Origin: Pseudonocardia kujensis
Lineage (GTDB): Bacteria; Actinomycetota; Actinomycetes; Mycobacteriales; Pseudonocardiaceae
Reading direction: 5' to 3'
Assembly (NCBI RefSeq): GCF_021283305.1
Contig: NZ_JAJSOK010000050.1
Coordinates: 1 to 56,640 of the forward strand
DNA length: 56,640 bases
Below, one piece after another: positions 15,777-26,607 of this stretch. Each line of letters opens with the position of its first letter. Positions within the stretch are counted from its first letter, which is position 1. The translations under genes were made by a program, and so were the position numbers. Below the pieces are notes generated by a model. The model made no database searches. It was not told the origin of the DNA and worked only from the letters and a program-made list of their open reading frames with translations.

Positions 15777-17120
15777 TCAGTTCACGCAGGGCACGGCGGC
15801 GGCGTCGATCAGCGGGCGGTGCTGCCACTGGTCCTCGGGTGCCCCGATCGTGGAGGTCGGCGCGGTGCCGGCCGCGGTGTTCTGCATGGCGCTCGGGGTC
15901 GGTGAGGCGGTCGTGGTCGTGGTCGGCGTCCTGGTCGGCGTGCTGGTGGGCGTCGGCCCGTTCGCCCGGACCCGCGACGCGTCGGGGTCGGCCGTCTCCG
16001 GCGCGGTGCCGTCGGCGCGGGCGTCCGTGAACAGCACCGTGTGCACGAAGTCCCGGACCTGGTCGTCGTCGACCTCGACGGCCACGCCGTCGACGGGGGT
16101 CCACAGGTCCGGGCGGAGCGAGGGGACGGTCCGGAACACGACGTCCCCGCCCGCCAGCTGGCCCAGCTGCCCGACGAGCTGTCGCAGGTCCCACCCCGCG
16201 TCGACGACGACGTGCCGCGTCACCACCGCGAGCAGGCCGGACACGGTGGCGGGGTCGGCGAGGGTGCCCGCGGCCAGCACCTGGTGGGCCACCGCGGCCA
16301 GGAAGGCCTGCTGCCGGGTGATCCGGTCGAGGTCGCCCCCGTCGAGCCCGTGCCGCTGCCGGACGAACGCCAGCGCCGCGGCGCCGCTGACCGTCTGCGG
16401 CCCGGCGGGCAGGTCCACCCCGGAGTAGGCCCGGTCGTCGACGGGCTGGTTCAGGCAGACGTCCACCCCGCCCAGCGTGGCCGTGAGCTCGACGAACCCG
16501 GCGAGGTTGACCTCCGCGTAGTGGTCCACCGTGGTGCCGGAGACCGCCTCGACCGTCGCGACGAGGTTCGCCCGCCCCGCCTCCCGGCTGCGCCGGTCCA
16601 GCTCGACGCCGTTGACCCCCTGAGCCTCGAGGCGCTCCTGCTCGGCGCGGTAGGCGCGGCCGTACGCAGAGTTGATCTTGTGGCGCCCGCTGCCGTCGGC
16701 CAGCGGGACGTAGGAGTCGCGCGGAAAAGAGACGGTGACGACGGGGGAGCCCGGGTCGGCCGGGACGCGCACGAGCATGATCGTGTCGGTGTGCAGCTGC
16801 CCGCCGTCGTCGCCCGCGTGGATCTCGGCGAGCAGGTCGGGCGGGAGCGGTTCGCCCTGCGCGTCCGTGCGGCTGTCGAGGCCGACCAGCAGCGCCGTGT
16901 AGCTGCGGCGCGGCGCCGCCGTCGACCCTGCCGACCCCGCCGGGCCTCCCGCGCGCGCGGCCAGGACCGAGCTGGTGGTGAGGTCCGCGGCAAAGGTCCG
17001 GGACATGACCCAGACGTAGCCGGTGCCGGCGAGGACCGCGACGGCGAGCAGCACGACGCCCGTCCGCCCGGCGCCGGCGACCACGCGGCGCAGCGTGCGG
17101 GACCGCGACGGCTTCTCCAT
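15777..17120 (-). CDS. LytR-CpsA-Psr (LCP) family cell-wall ligase
   Basis: Membrane-anchored enzyme of 447 residues that in this family transfers undecaprenyl-linked glycopolymers (arabinogalactan or teichoic-type chains) to peptidoglycan. A basic N-terminus and one membrane helix (about 20-42, GVVLLAVAVLAGTGYVWVM) are followed by the LCP domain (about 75-300): LLVGLDSRTD, TDTIMLVRV, TVSFPRDSYVPL with the catalytic-site Arg/Asp, INSAYGRAY, FVELTATLGGVDVCL and FVRQRHGLDGGDLDRITRQQ (in pieces). The C-terminal tail is Thr/Pro-rich and ends in a single Cys. Start ATG 17120 has GAGAGGA just upstream. Start-side gap 17121-17356 separates it from the divergent small membrane gene. Confidence 0.93.
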   Translation of the reverse strand: MEKPSRSRTLRRVVAGAGRTGVVLLAVAVLAGTGYVWVMSRTFAADLTTSSVLAARAGGPAGSAGSTAAPRRSYTALLVGLDSRTDAQGEPLPPDLLAEIHAGDDGGQLHTDTIMLVRVPADPGSPVVTVSFPRDSYVPLADGSGRHKINSAYGRAYRAEQERLEAQGVNGVELDRRSREAGRANLVATVEAVSGTTVDHYAEVNLAGFVELTATLGGVDVCLNQPVDDRAYSGVDLPAGPQTVSGAAALAFVRQRHGLDGGDLDRITRQQAFLAAVAHQVLAAGTLADPATVSGLLAVVTRHVVVDAGWDLRQLVGQLGQLAGGDVVFRTVPSLRPDLWTPVDGVAVEVDDDQVRDFVHTVLFTDARADGTAPETADPDASRVRANGPTPTSTPTRTPTTTTTASPTPSAMQNTAAGTAPTSTIGAPEDQWQHRPLIDAAAVPCVN

Positions 17121-17356
17121 CCGTTCCTCTCACGCACAGGGACCACTGCACGTCCCGACGCTGCGACCGTCCAGAGGAGAGACACGGCCACCGGGGCCGT
17201 TTGCCCAGCGTACGGCCTCGGGCGGGCGCCCGCGGCGGCCGGATGATCAGCTCCACCCGTCCGGCCCAACTCCCGCGGTCACTCCGGCCGGGTGAGGCGG
17301 GGGCGGCGCCGGCGGCGCGACGCTGCGCCCGGAACCGCAGGAGGAAGGAGACCGGG

Positions 17357-17641
17357 ATGAGCGATCGTCGGACGGACCCGTCGTGGGAGGACCTCGACCA
17401 CGGGCTGCTGATCGGGGCGGTGGTCCTGCTGGCCGTGGGCGCCCTCGCCGGCCTGGGCGGGTCGCTGCTGGCCGGGGCGGCCGCGGTCAAGGCGGCCCGC
17501 AGCTGGAGCAAGCGGGCGGAGCTACCGCCCGCGGACCTCGCCAGGCTCAAGTGGGCCCAGGCACGGGCGGCCGCGGGCGCGGGCGCGGGCGCCTGGCGCG
17601 CCGCGGAACCCCCGCGCCGGGGAGCGGTACCGGTGCCCTGA
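17357..17641 (+). CDS. Small membrane protein, 94 residues
   Basis: Unrecognised small protein with one or two membrane segments (about residues 17-43, LLIGAVVLLAVGALAGLGGSLLAG) and a basic, Ala-rich C-terminus. ATG 17357 has AGGAAGGAG 6 nt upstream. The 236-bp gap before it (17121-17356) is shared with the divergent LCP gene and shows no other coding signal. Neighbour position suggests an envelope role; function unknown. Confidence 0.7.
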   Translation: MSDRRTDPSWEDLDHGLLIGAVVLLAVGALAGLGGSLLAGAAAVKAARSWSKRAELPPADLARLKWAQARAAAGAGAGAWRAAEPPRRGAVPVP

Positions 17642-17712
17642 CCAGCGGGAGCGCCCGGGGGGAGGCGCCCGTTCGCCCGCGGCGGGTGAGGCCGGGTTCC
17701 CCCGGCCGGACC

Positions 17713-17718
17713 TAGCGT
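17713..17718 (+). promoter_or_regulatory. -10 box of a leaderless promoter
   Basis: TAGCGT ends 6 nt before GTG 17725 of the AI-2E family gene. No ribosome binding site precedes that GTG, in line with leaderless translation. Confidence 0.6.
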
Positions 17719-17724
17719 CGCCGC

Positions 17725-19041
17725 GTGACGACTCCGGTGCCACCCCCCGCCGCCACCCCGGACGACCTGCCGGGGAACGGGACGCGGCCGCGTGAGCGGG
17801 GCCTGCCCCGCGCGCTCGTCGTGCTGCTCGGCGCCGCGGCGGTCGTCGTGGTGCTGGCGGGTGTCAAGGCGGTCGCCTGGCTGATCGCCCCGGCGTTCAT
17901 GGCGCTGATCATCGTCATCGCGGTGGCCCCCGTCCAGGACCGGCTCAAGCGCAAGGGCTGGCCGGCCTGGGCGACGACGCTCGTGCTCGTCCTGCTGGTC
18001 TACGCGGTCCTCATCGTGCTCGCCCTCGGGATCGTCGCCTCGATCGCGCGGCTCGCGACCGAGGTCCCCAAGTACGCGTCGCAGGCCGACGGGCTGGTCA
18101 CGTCGCTGACCTCCGCCCTCAAGAAGGCGGGGGTGGGGCCCGACCAGCTGAAGCAGGCCGCGAGCTCGCTCGACCTCGGCAAGCTCGCCGGTCTGCTGGG
18201 CTCGCTGCTGGACAGCGTCGCCGGGCTCGCGTCGAGCCTCGTCTTCCTCCTCGCGCTGCTGCTCTTCCTGACGGTCGAGGCGGGGGGCGTGCGGGACCGG
18301 CTGGCCTCGATCGGCGCCGACCGGCCCGAGGTCATCCGGGCCCTCGGCCACTTCGCCTGGGGCACACGGCAGTACCTGCTGGTCACGACGATCTTCGGGT
18401 TCATCGTCGCCGTGCTCGACTCGATCGCGCTGGCGCTGTTGAAGGTCCCGCTCGCCGTCACCTGGGGCCTCCTGGCCTTCGTCACCAACTACATCCCCAA
18501 CATCGGGTTCGTCATCGGGCTGATCCCGCCCGCCCTGCTCGCGCTGTTCGTCGGCGGACCACAGCTCGCGATCGTGGTCGTGGTCGTCTACTGCGCGCTG
18601 AACTTCGTGATCCAGTCGCTCCTCCAGCCCCGGTTCATCGGCGACGCGGTGGGCCTGTCGATCACGATCACCTTCGTGGCGCTGTTCTTCTGGGCCTGGC
18701 TGCTGGGCCCGCTCGGCGCGATCCTCGCGATCCCGCTGACCCTGCTGGTCAAGGCCCTGCTCGTGGACATCGACCCGCAGGCGCGGTGGGCGGACGCCTG
18801 GCTGCGGTCCACGCCCAAGGAGGCGGAGGAGGCGGCCGCCGACCAGGAGGCGAAGGCCGCGCGCAAGGCCGAGCGGAAGGCCGCGCGCAAGGAGGGCAGG
18901 AACGCCCGGAAGGCGCACCGGCACCCCCAGCCGGCCGGCGTCGCGAGCGGGGCGAGCGGCACCGACGGGGAGTCCGCCGCCGTGTCCGGTCCCGCCGAGC
19001 CGCCCGAACCGCCGCGCGGCGACCCGAAGGTCACCCCGTGA
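17725..19041 (+). CDS. AI-2E family transporter (PerM/UPF0118)
   Basis: Polytopic membrane protein of 438 residues. The family signature is visible: a pair of N-terminal helices (ALVVLLGAAAVVVVLAGVKAVAWL, in two parts), a long amphipathic region with lengths of lysine and leucine (about 110-170), and the C-terminal bundle NYIPNIGFVIGLIPPALLAL, FVIQSLLQPRFIGDAVGLS and GPLGAILAIPLTLLVKALL. Known relatives export autoinducer-2 or act in Na+/H+ exchange and ion transport; the substrate here is unknown. The tail (about 355-438) is highly charged with Lys/Arg/Ala/Glu repeats (KAARKAERKAARKEGR) and is probably a cytoplasmic helix. GTG 17725 chosen from the leaderless -10. Confidence 0.9.
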   Translation: MTTPVPPPAATPDDLPGNGTRPRERGLPRALVVLLGAAAVVVVLAGVKAVAWLIAPAFMALIIVIAVAPVQDRLKRKGWPAWATTLVLVLLVYAVLIVLALGIVASIARLATEVPKYASQADGLVTSLTSALKKAGVGPDQLKQAASSLDLGKLAGLLGSLLDSVAGLASSLVFLLALLLFLTVEAGGVRDRLASIGADRPEVIRALGHFAWGTRQYLLVTTIFGFIVAVLDSIALALLKVPLAVTWGLLAFVTNYIPNIGFVIGLIPPALLALFVGGPQLAIVVVVVYCALNFVIQSLLQPRFIGDAVGLSITITFVALFFWAWLLGPLGAILAIPLTLLVKALLVDIDPQARWADAWLRSTPKEAEEAAADQEAKAARKAERKAARKEGRNARKAHRHPQPAGVASGASGTDGESAAVSGPAEPPEPPRGDPKVTP

Positions 19042-19106
19042 GCCCCGGTGCGACGCGCGCCGGTGGCTGACCGCGTGCCCGGTGGTCCACTCGTGGGTAC
19101 CGAGCC

Positions 19107-19793
19107 GTGAGCGCCGAGGCGCTGGTGCTGGCGCTCTCCGCGGTCCTCCGGCCCACCGCGCTCGCCGCCCTGTTCGCCATCCTGGCGAGCCGGAACCCGC
19201 GGCGGCTGCTGACGGCGTACCTGGCGGGCGGGTTGGCGTTCACCCTCGCGGTCGGGGTCCTGGTCGTGGTGCTGTTGCAGGGGCTCAACGCCCGCACCGC
19301 GACGACGACGAGCAGGCCGCTCGTCGACGTCGTCCTCGGCGTGGCGGCGCTGGCCTACGCGATCTCGGCCTGGGCGCGGTGGCCGTCGCCCTGGCCGCTG
19401 AGCCGGGGGACCGAGCGGCCGCCGCGCGACGAACCGACGTGGATGCAGCGGCGGCTGCAGGGGCTGACGGTGCGCGGGGCCGCCGGGGCGGGCGTTCTCA
19501 CCCACCTGCCGGGTCTGACCTACCTGGCCGCCCTGAACGCGATCGTGGCCTCGGCCGCGGGCGCGGTCGACCGGCTCGTCCAGGTGGCCGTGTACAACGC
19601 GATCTGGTTCAGCACCGTGATCGTGGCCCTCGTGCTCGCGACGCACCGGCCGCAGCTCGCGCGGGAGGTGCTCGAGCGGCTCGTCGCCTGGATCCGGGTG
19701 CACCGCCGCCCGATCACCGTGCTCTTCTTCGGCGGGCTCGGCGGCTACCTGCTCACCTCCGGCATCCTCGACCTGGTCGCCCGGACGCCCTGA
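19107..19793 (+). CDS. GAP (Sap, sulfolipid-1-addressing) family membrane protein
   Basis: Integral membrane protein of 228 residues with about six helices. It starts ALVLALSAVLRPTALAALFAIL and has the small-residue-rich helices and TYLAALNAIVAS phrase of the GAP/Sap family, named after a mycobacterial protein required for sulfolipid surface display and related to LysE-type transporters. Start at GTG 19107, codon right after a TACC-rich stretch with no clear RBS. Downstream of the AI-2E gene by 65 bp on the same strand. A role in export of a lipid or small molecule is inference. Confidence 0.78.
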   Translation: MSAEALVLALSAVLRPTALAALFAILASRNPRRLLTAYLAGGLAFTLAVGVLVVVLLQGLNARTATTTSRPLVDVVLGVAALAYAISAWARWPSPWPLSRGTERPPRDEPTWMQRRLQGLTVRGAAGAGVLTHLPGLTYLAALNAIVASAAGAVDRLVQVAVYNAIWFSTVIVALVLATHRPQLAREVLERLVAWIRVHRRPITVLFFGGLGGYLLTSGILDLVARTP

Positions 19794-19928
19794 CACCACG
19801 CAGCGAAGGCGCTCGGGCGCAACGGGCGTACCACGAACGGGTGGACGCCCGCCACCGGGGTGACCAACCGTGGTTCCACCGACCAGACTGGCCCGCAGGA
19901 CCGGGGACGCGGGCAGGGGGTTCGACGG

Positions 19929-20285
19929 GTGAGCACGCACAGGGCGTCGACGAGCGGGAGCGGCGGCTTCCGGGCCGTCGGGCAGAAACCCCCGGTCCCG
20001 TACCAGCGGGCCGCGCCCGACGCCGCCCCACCGGCGACCGTGGGGGAGCAGGCGACCCGCGCCGGCTGGGCCCCCGCGGGGCGGCCCTCGCCCGCCCACA
20101 CCCCGCCGCGCGGCCAGCGCCTGCCCGCCGCGGGCGACGGCCGGGCCCTCACCGTGCTGCGGATCGTCGCCTACGTGCTGACCTCGCTGGCGAGCCTGCT
20201 GTTCATCGCGCTCGTGGTGTACGGGTACCTCGTCGTGCAGGACGCGGTGGACACCTTCCCGCGGATCTTCCCGGCGGGGGGCTGA
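19929..20285 (+). CDS. Pro/Ala-rich single-pass membrane protein
   Basis: Hypothetical protein of 118 residues. A disordered, proline-rich cytoplasmic stretch (about 1-72) leads to one membrane helix (about 78-103, IVAYVLTSLASLLFIALVVYGY split at its ends) and a short tail DAVDTFPRIFPAGG. GTG 19929 has GGGGG about 8 nt upstream; an earlier in-frame ATG at 19860 gives a less likely longer N-terminus. The preceding 135 bp hold no gene. It lies just before the metallo-beta-lactamase fold gene. Function unknown. Confidence 0.6.
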   Translation: MSTHRASTSGSGGFRAVGQKPPVPYQRAAPDAAPPATVGEQATRAGWAPAGRPSPAHTPPRGQRLPAAGDGRALTVLRIVAYVLTSLASLLFIALVVYGYLVVQDAVDTFPRIFPAGG

Positions 20286-20323
20286 CCGGCCTCCGCGGCG
20301 GGACGCGGGACGGCCCACGGCAC

Positions 20324-20329
20324 TAGGCT
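20324..20329 (+). promoter_or_regulatory. -10 box of a leaderless promoter
   Basis: TAGGCT ends 7 nt before GTG 20337 of the metallo-beta-lactamase fold gene, the same spacing as at the HIT gene. Confidence 0.65.
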
Positions 20330-20336
20330 GCCGCGC

Positions 20337-21011
20337 GTGGACGTCCTGGACGAGTACAGCGGGCACACCGACCCCGGCGGCGCGGCGATCCGGCGGAGCC
20401 TGGCCCCGCTCACCATCAGCAAGGTCTCCGTCGGCCCGATGGACAACAACGCCTACCTGCTGACCTGCACCGCCACCAACGAGGCGCTGCTGATCGACGC
20501 GGCCGCCGAGCCGGAGCGCCTCGCCGACCTGGTCGGGGCCGAGGACGGCAGGCCCGAGCTGCGGCACCTCGTCACCACCCACCGCCACCAGGACCACTGG
20601 CAGGCGCTGGGCGCGGTGGCGGGCATGTTCCAGACCCGGCAGATCGCGCACCCGCTCGACGCCCCCGAGCTGCCGATCCCGATGGACGTGCTGGTCTCGC
20701 AGGGCGACAGCGTGGAGTTCGGCGAGATCTCCCTCGAGGTCATCCACCTGCGCGGGCACACGCCCGGCTCGATCGCCCTGCTCTACCGCGGCCCGGACCG
20801 CCCGCACCTGTTCACCGGGGACTCCCTGTTCCCGGGCGGCCCGGGCAAGACCTGGTCGCCCGAGGACTTCGCCTCGCTCATGGACGACCTGGAGTCGCGC
20901 GTGTTCGGCGAGCTGCCGGACGACACCTGGGTGTACCCCGGCCACGGCGACGACACCACGCTGGGCAAGGAGCGCCCGTCGCTGAAGGAGTGGCGCGAGC
21001 GGGGCTGGTGA
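20337..21011 (+). CDS. Metallo-beta-lactamase fold hydrolase (glyoxalase II-like)
   Basis: Cytoplasmic zinc hydrolase of 224 residues. The metal site is seen as THRHQDHW at about residue 80, then LRGHTPGS, TGDSLFPGGPGKTW and YPGHGDDTT at the C-terminus, all in the right order for glyoxalase II and related thioesterases. Start at GTG 20337 is set by TAGGCT-N7. The gene lies directly upstream of uvrA, as in mycobacteria, but uvrA has its own control region and the pairing may not mean shared function. Substrate (a glutathione or mycothiol thioester, or a lactone) is not known. Confidence 0.9.
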   Translation: MDVLDEYSGHTDPGGAAIRRSLAPLTISKVSVGPMDNNAYLLTCTATNEALLIDAAAEPERLADLVGAEDGRPELRHLVTTHRHQDHWQALGAVAGMFQTRQIAHPLDAPELPIPMDVLVSQGDSVEFGEISLEVIHLRGHTPGSIALLYRGPDRPHLFTGDSLFPGGPGKTWSPEDFASLMDDLESRVFGELPDDTWVYPGHGDDTTLGKERPSLKEWRERGW

Positions 21012-21071
21012 CCTGACAATCGCGCCGCCCGGTCCGAGGGCAGGCGGGGAGCAGGGGTCGCCGCACCGCCG

Positions 21072-21087
21072 TCGAACATGTGTGCGA
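21072..21087 (+). promoter_or_regulatory. LexA (SOS) box upstream of uvrA
   Basis: TCGAACATGTGTGCGA matches the actinobacterial LexA site TCGAAC-N4-GTTCGA at 11 of 12 fixed positions. It lies in the 358-bp space 21012-21369, 282 nt before the uvrA start. The distance implies a long 5' leader or a second promoter nearer the gene. Otherwise this space holds only a -10-like TAGCAT (21294) and G/C-rich imperfect hairpins. Confidence 0.7.
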
Positions 21088-21293
21088 CAGTGGTCACCTG
21101 GTCCGGCGGGCGCGTCGGGAAGCACCGGGCGGTCCGCGGCGTTGAGGCGGAGGGCCGAACGGGATCCGATCGGCGGTCCTGGCGCGGGCGGTGACATCGC
21201 CGGCGCGTGGTCGCCCGGCGCATCACGGCGCGCATCCGCCGACCGGGACCCGAGGTCCGGACGGTGGGCACGCTTTCTGTCGGACCCCCGGCC

Positions 21294-21299
21294 TAGCAT
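21294..21299 (+). promoter_or_regulatory. Proximal -10 box for uvrA
   Basis: TAGCAT, a TANNNT hexamer, would start a transcript near 21306 with a 64-nt leader ending in AAGGAGG. No -35 is convincing. It would give LexA-independent expression in addition to the distal SOS-box promoter. Confidence 0.45.
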
Positions 21300-21369
21300 C
21301 GATCGCGGGTCCCCGGTCTGCCGCGGACCGGGCCCGCCGATCCCCGGTGACCCGTAAGGAGGCGCCCTC

Positions 21370-24300
<2,931 letters not shown>

Positions 24301-24320
24301 GCGTCGTCGTCGCGACCGGA

Positions 24321-24354
24321 CGTGCCCGGGACCGCTGCGGTGGTCCCGGGCACG
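24321..24354 (+). terminator. Strong rho-independent-type hairpin after uvrA
   Basis: CGTGCCCGGGACC (24321-24333) pairs perfectly with GGTCCCGGGCACG (24342-24354), 13 bp with an 8-nt loop, 20 nt after the uvrA stop. It separates uvrA from the ABC importer operon. A short TGCGTT follows rather than a U-run. Confidence 0.8.
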
Positions 24355-24440
24355 CTGCGTTCGTAGCAGGCGACGCACGGTGAGCGCGTGGGGGGTCACC
24401 CACTCGTGTTGCCCAAGCGCGACCGACCGGCATCACCGCC

Positions 24441-24467
24441 GTAACAGCCGCGAAACCGCAGCGAACC
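24441..24467 (+). promoter_or_regulatory. GlnR-type operator
   Basis: GTAAC-N6-GAAAC-N6-GAACC matches the actinobacterial GlnR consensus gTnAC-n6-GaAAC-n6-GtnAC, with three half-sites in phase. It ends 10 nt before the TAGGTT -10, i.e. about -49 to -23, a position for activation. GlnR is the OmpR-type nitrogen regulator in this group. The rest of the 24362-24593 leader shows no TPP riboswitch. Confidence 0.65.
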
Positions 24468-24477
24468 CGGATCTTCC

Positions 24478-24483
24478 TAGGTT
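24478..24483 (+). promoter_or_regulatory. -10 box of the ABC importer operon
   Basis: TAGGTT, giving a transcript start near 24490 and a leader of about 100 nt ending in GGAGGAG. The GlnR-like box takes the place of a -35. Confidence 0.55.
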
Positions 24484-24593
24484 CTGCGGGGCGGCGCGTC
24501 GGGGGAACGAGTGTCGACCACCGGCACACCACCGGTGCGCCCGCCGGCCGTCCCGACCCAGGACGCCGACCGTACGTCGGAGGAGATCGCCCC

Positions 24594-25715
24594 ATGACGC
24601 TGCTCGTCCCGCCGCCCCACCAGCCCCCGACCGGTCCGGGCCCCAGCCGACGCGGCTTCCTGCGCCTCGCCGGCCTCGGCGTCGGTGTCGGTGCCGCGGG
24701 CGTCGCCCTCGCCGCCTGCGGCGGCGGTGGCTCCGGGAGCGCCTCGGCCTCCGGTGCGGCCTCGGCCGCTCCCGGCCAGTACGGCACGCTCGCCCTCCAG
24801 CTGTCGTGGATCAAGAACATCGAGTTCGCCGGCGAGTACATGGCGGACTCGAAGGGCTACTACAAGGCGGCCGGCTTCGACTCGGTCGACCTCGTGACCG
24901 GCCCGGTCGACAGCGCCGACGCGCTGGTCCTGGCCAAGAACGTCGACGTCGGCCTCTCCGCGCCCGACGCGACCGCCCGCTTCATCACCGAGCAGGGCGC
25001 GCCGCTCAAGATCATCGGCAGCACGTTCCAGAAGAACCCGTTCTGCATCCTGTCCATGGAGCAGGGCACCCCGATCCGCACGCCACAGGACCTGATCGGC
25101 AAGCGCCTCGGCATCCAGGCCGGCACGAACCAGCAGATCTTCGCCGGGTTCCTCAAGGCCAACGACATCGACCCGGGCAGGGTCCAGCAGGTCGTCGTCC
25201 AGTACGAGCCGACCCCGCTGACCGAGAAGAGCGTCGACGGCTTCATGGCCTACACGACCAACGAACCGTTCCTCATCAAGGCGGACGGCTTCACCCCGGT
25301 CACCCTGCCCTTCGCGGACAACGGCCTGCCGCTGACCGCGGAGACCTTCGTCGTGCTGCAGGAGACCATCGAGAACGACCGCGACAAGCTCAAGGCGTTC
25401 CTGACCGCCGAGATCAAGGGATGGAACGACGCGGTCGCGGACCCGAAGGCCTCGGCCGAGCTCGCGGTCAACACCTACGGCAAGGACCTCGGCCTGGACG
25501 TCGCCGGCCAGACCGAGCAGATGCAGGCGCAGAACGAGCTCGTCGTCAGCCCGGACACCCAGGCCAACGGCCTGTTCACGCTGTCCCCGGCGCTGCAGGA
25601 GAACATCGTCAAGGCCCTCGGCAACATCGGCATCACCATCACCCCGGCCGAACTGTTCGACCTGACCCTGCTCGACGAGATCTACGCGTCCGACCCGAGC
25701 CTGCTCGAGGCCTGA
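24594..25715 (+). CDS. ABC importer substrate-binding lipoprotein (NMT1/THI5-like)
   Basis: Periplasm-side binding protein, 373 residues. A Tat-type leader (PSRRGFLRLAG) runs into a lipobox LAAC with the lipid-modified Cys at about residue 42, followed by a Gly/Ser linker. The mature part is an NMT1/THI5-like type II fold: LQLSWIKNIEFAGEYMAD, APDATARFITEQG, LIGKRLGIQAGTNQQ and ETFVVLQETIEN. Relatives bind thiamine-pyrimidine precursors, nitrate, sulfonates, riboflavin or other small nitrogenous compounds. ATG 24594 has GGAGGAG upstream. It leads a four-gene operon that contains all parts of an importer. The GlnR-like box suggests a nitrogen source as ligand; that is inference. Confidence 0.92.
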   Translation: MTLLVPPPHQPPTGPGPSRRGFLRLAGLGVGVGAAGVALAACGGGGSGSASASGAASAAPGQYGTLALQLSWIKNIEFAGEYMADSKGYYKAAGFDSVDLVTGPVDSADALVLAKNVDVGLSAPDATARFITEQGAPLKIIGSTFQKNPFCILSMEQGTPIRTPQDLIGKRLGIQAGTNQQIFAGFLKANDIDPGRVQQVVVQYEPTPLTEKSVDGFMAYTTNEPFLIKADGFTPVTLPFADNGLPLTAETFVVLQETIENDRDKLKAFLTAEIKGWNDAVADPKASAELAVNTYGKDLGLDVAGQTEQMQAQNELVVSPDTQANGLFTLSPALQENIVKALGNIGITITPAELFDLTLLDEIYASDPSLLEA

Positions 25716-25752
25716 CCGGACCGGCACGAGCGAGCAGCGGGAGGAGGCGGCT

Positions 25753-26607
25753 GTGACGGGGACACACCTCGACCGGCACGCGGGCAGCAGGTCGTCCACC
25801 ACGGACCCCCGGGCCGAGGCACGGGCGGCCACCGGGATCAACATCCAGGGCTTGGAGAAGGTCTTCTCGATGGGCCGCCGGTCCGTGCAGGCGCTCGCGT
25901 CCACGAACCTGGGGACCACGCAGAACTCGTTCCTCTCGCTGCTCGGCCCCTCGGGCTGCGGCAAGTCGACGATCCTGCGCATCCTCGCCGGGCTGGAGAC
26001 GCCGACCGCGGGGACCGCGCTGATCAACGGCCGGTCGACCTGGGAGATCCAGCGCGACCACCAGCTGGGCATCGCCTTCCAGGAGGCGGCCCTGCTGCCG
26101 TGGCGGACCGTGGCGAGCAACATCCGGCTGCCGCTGGAGGTCGCCGGCATCACCCCGGAGCCGGGGCTGATCGACGACCTCGTCTCGCTGGTCGGGTTGT
26201 CCGGCTTCGAGAAGGCCAAGCCGGGGCAGCTCTCCGGCGGCATGCGGCAGCGCGTGGCCATCGCGCGCTGCCTGGCCGTGCAGCCGACCGTGATGCTGCT
26301 CGACGAGCCGTTCGGCGCGCTCGACGACATGACCCGCCAGCGGCTGAACGTCGAGCTGCTGCGGATCTGGACCGAGCGCCCGGCGACCACGCTCATGGTC
26401 ACCCACGGCATCGCGGAGGCGGTGTTCCTGTCCGACGTCGTGGCCGTCATGAGCCCCCGGCCGGGGCGGATCGCCGAGGTGGTCGAGATCGACCTGCCGC
26501 GGCCTCGGCTGCCGGAGCTCCAGCGCACGCCGGAGTTCCACGAGTACGTCGACCGGCTCTCCGAGATCCTCTTCGGCCGCGGCGGGGCACCCGCCGACGC
26601 GCACTGA
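25753..26607 (+). CDS. ABC importer ATPase (SsuB/TauB-like)
   Basis: Cytoplasmic ATPase, 284 residues, energising the importer. Walker A GPSGCGKSTILRIL (about 60-73), Q-loop FQEAALLPWRTV, signature LSGGMRQRVAIAR, Walker B VMLLDEPFGALD and the switch His in VTHGIAEAVFL are all present. GTG 25753 follows GGGAGGAGG. Its stop overlaps the next start by one base (TGATG), so it is co-translated with the first permease. An N-terminal extension of about 30 residues is probably disordered. The strand after the signature is unremarkable. Confidence 0.93.
   Translation: MTGTHLDRHAGSRSSTTDPRAEARAATGINIQGLEKVFSMGRRSVQALASTNLGTTQNSFLSLLGPSGCGKSTILRILAGLETPTAGTALINGRSTWEIQRDHQLGIAFQEAALLPWRTVASNIRLPLEVAGITPEPGLIDDLVSLVGLSGFEKAKPGQLSGGMRQRVAIARCLAVQPTVMLLDEPFGALDDMTRQRLNVELLRIWTERPATTLMVTHGIAEAVFLSDVVAVMSPRPGRIAEVVEIDLPRPRLPELQRTPEFHEYVDRLSEILFGRGGAPADAH

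Noticed and set aside
17642..17712. G/C-rich hairpin-like sequence between the small membrane gene and the AI-2E gene as a terminator.
   Set aside because: The repeats are direct rather than inverted and no stem of useful length forms.
24362..24593. Possible TPP riboswitch before the THI5/NMT1-like operon.
   Set aside because: The conserved CTGAGA and the thiamine-box core are missing; the GlnR-like box explains the region better.
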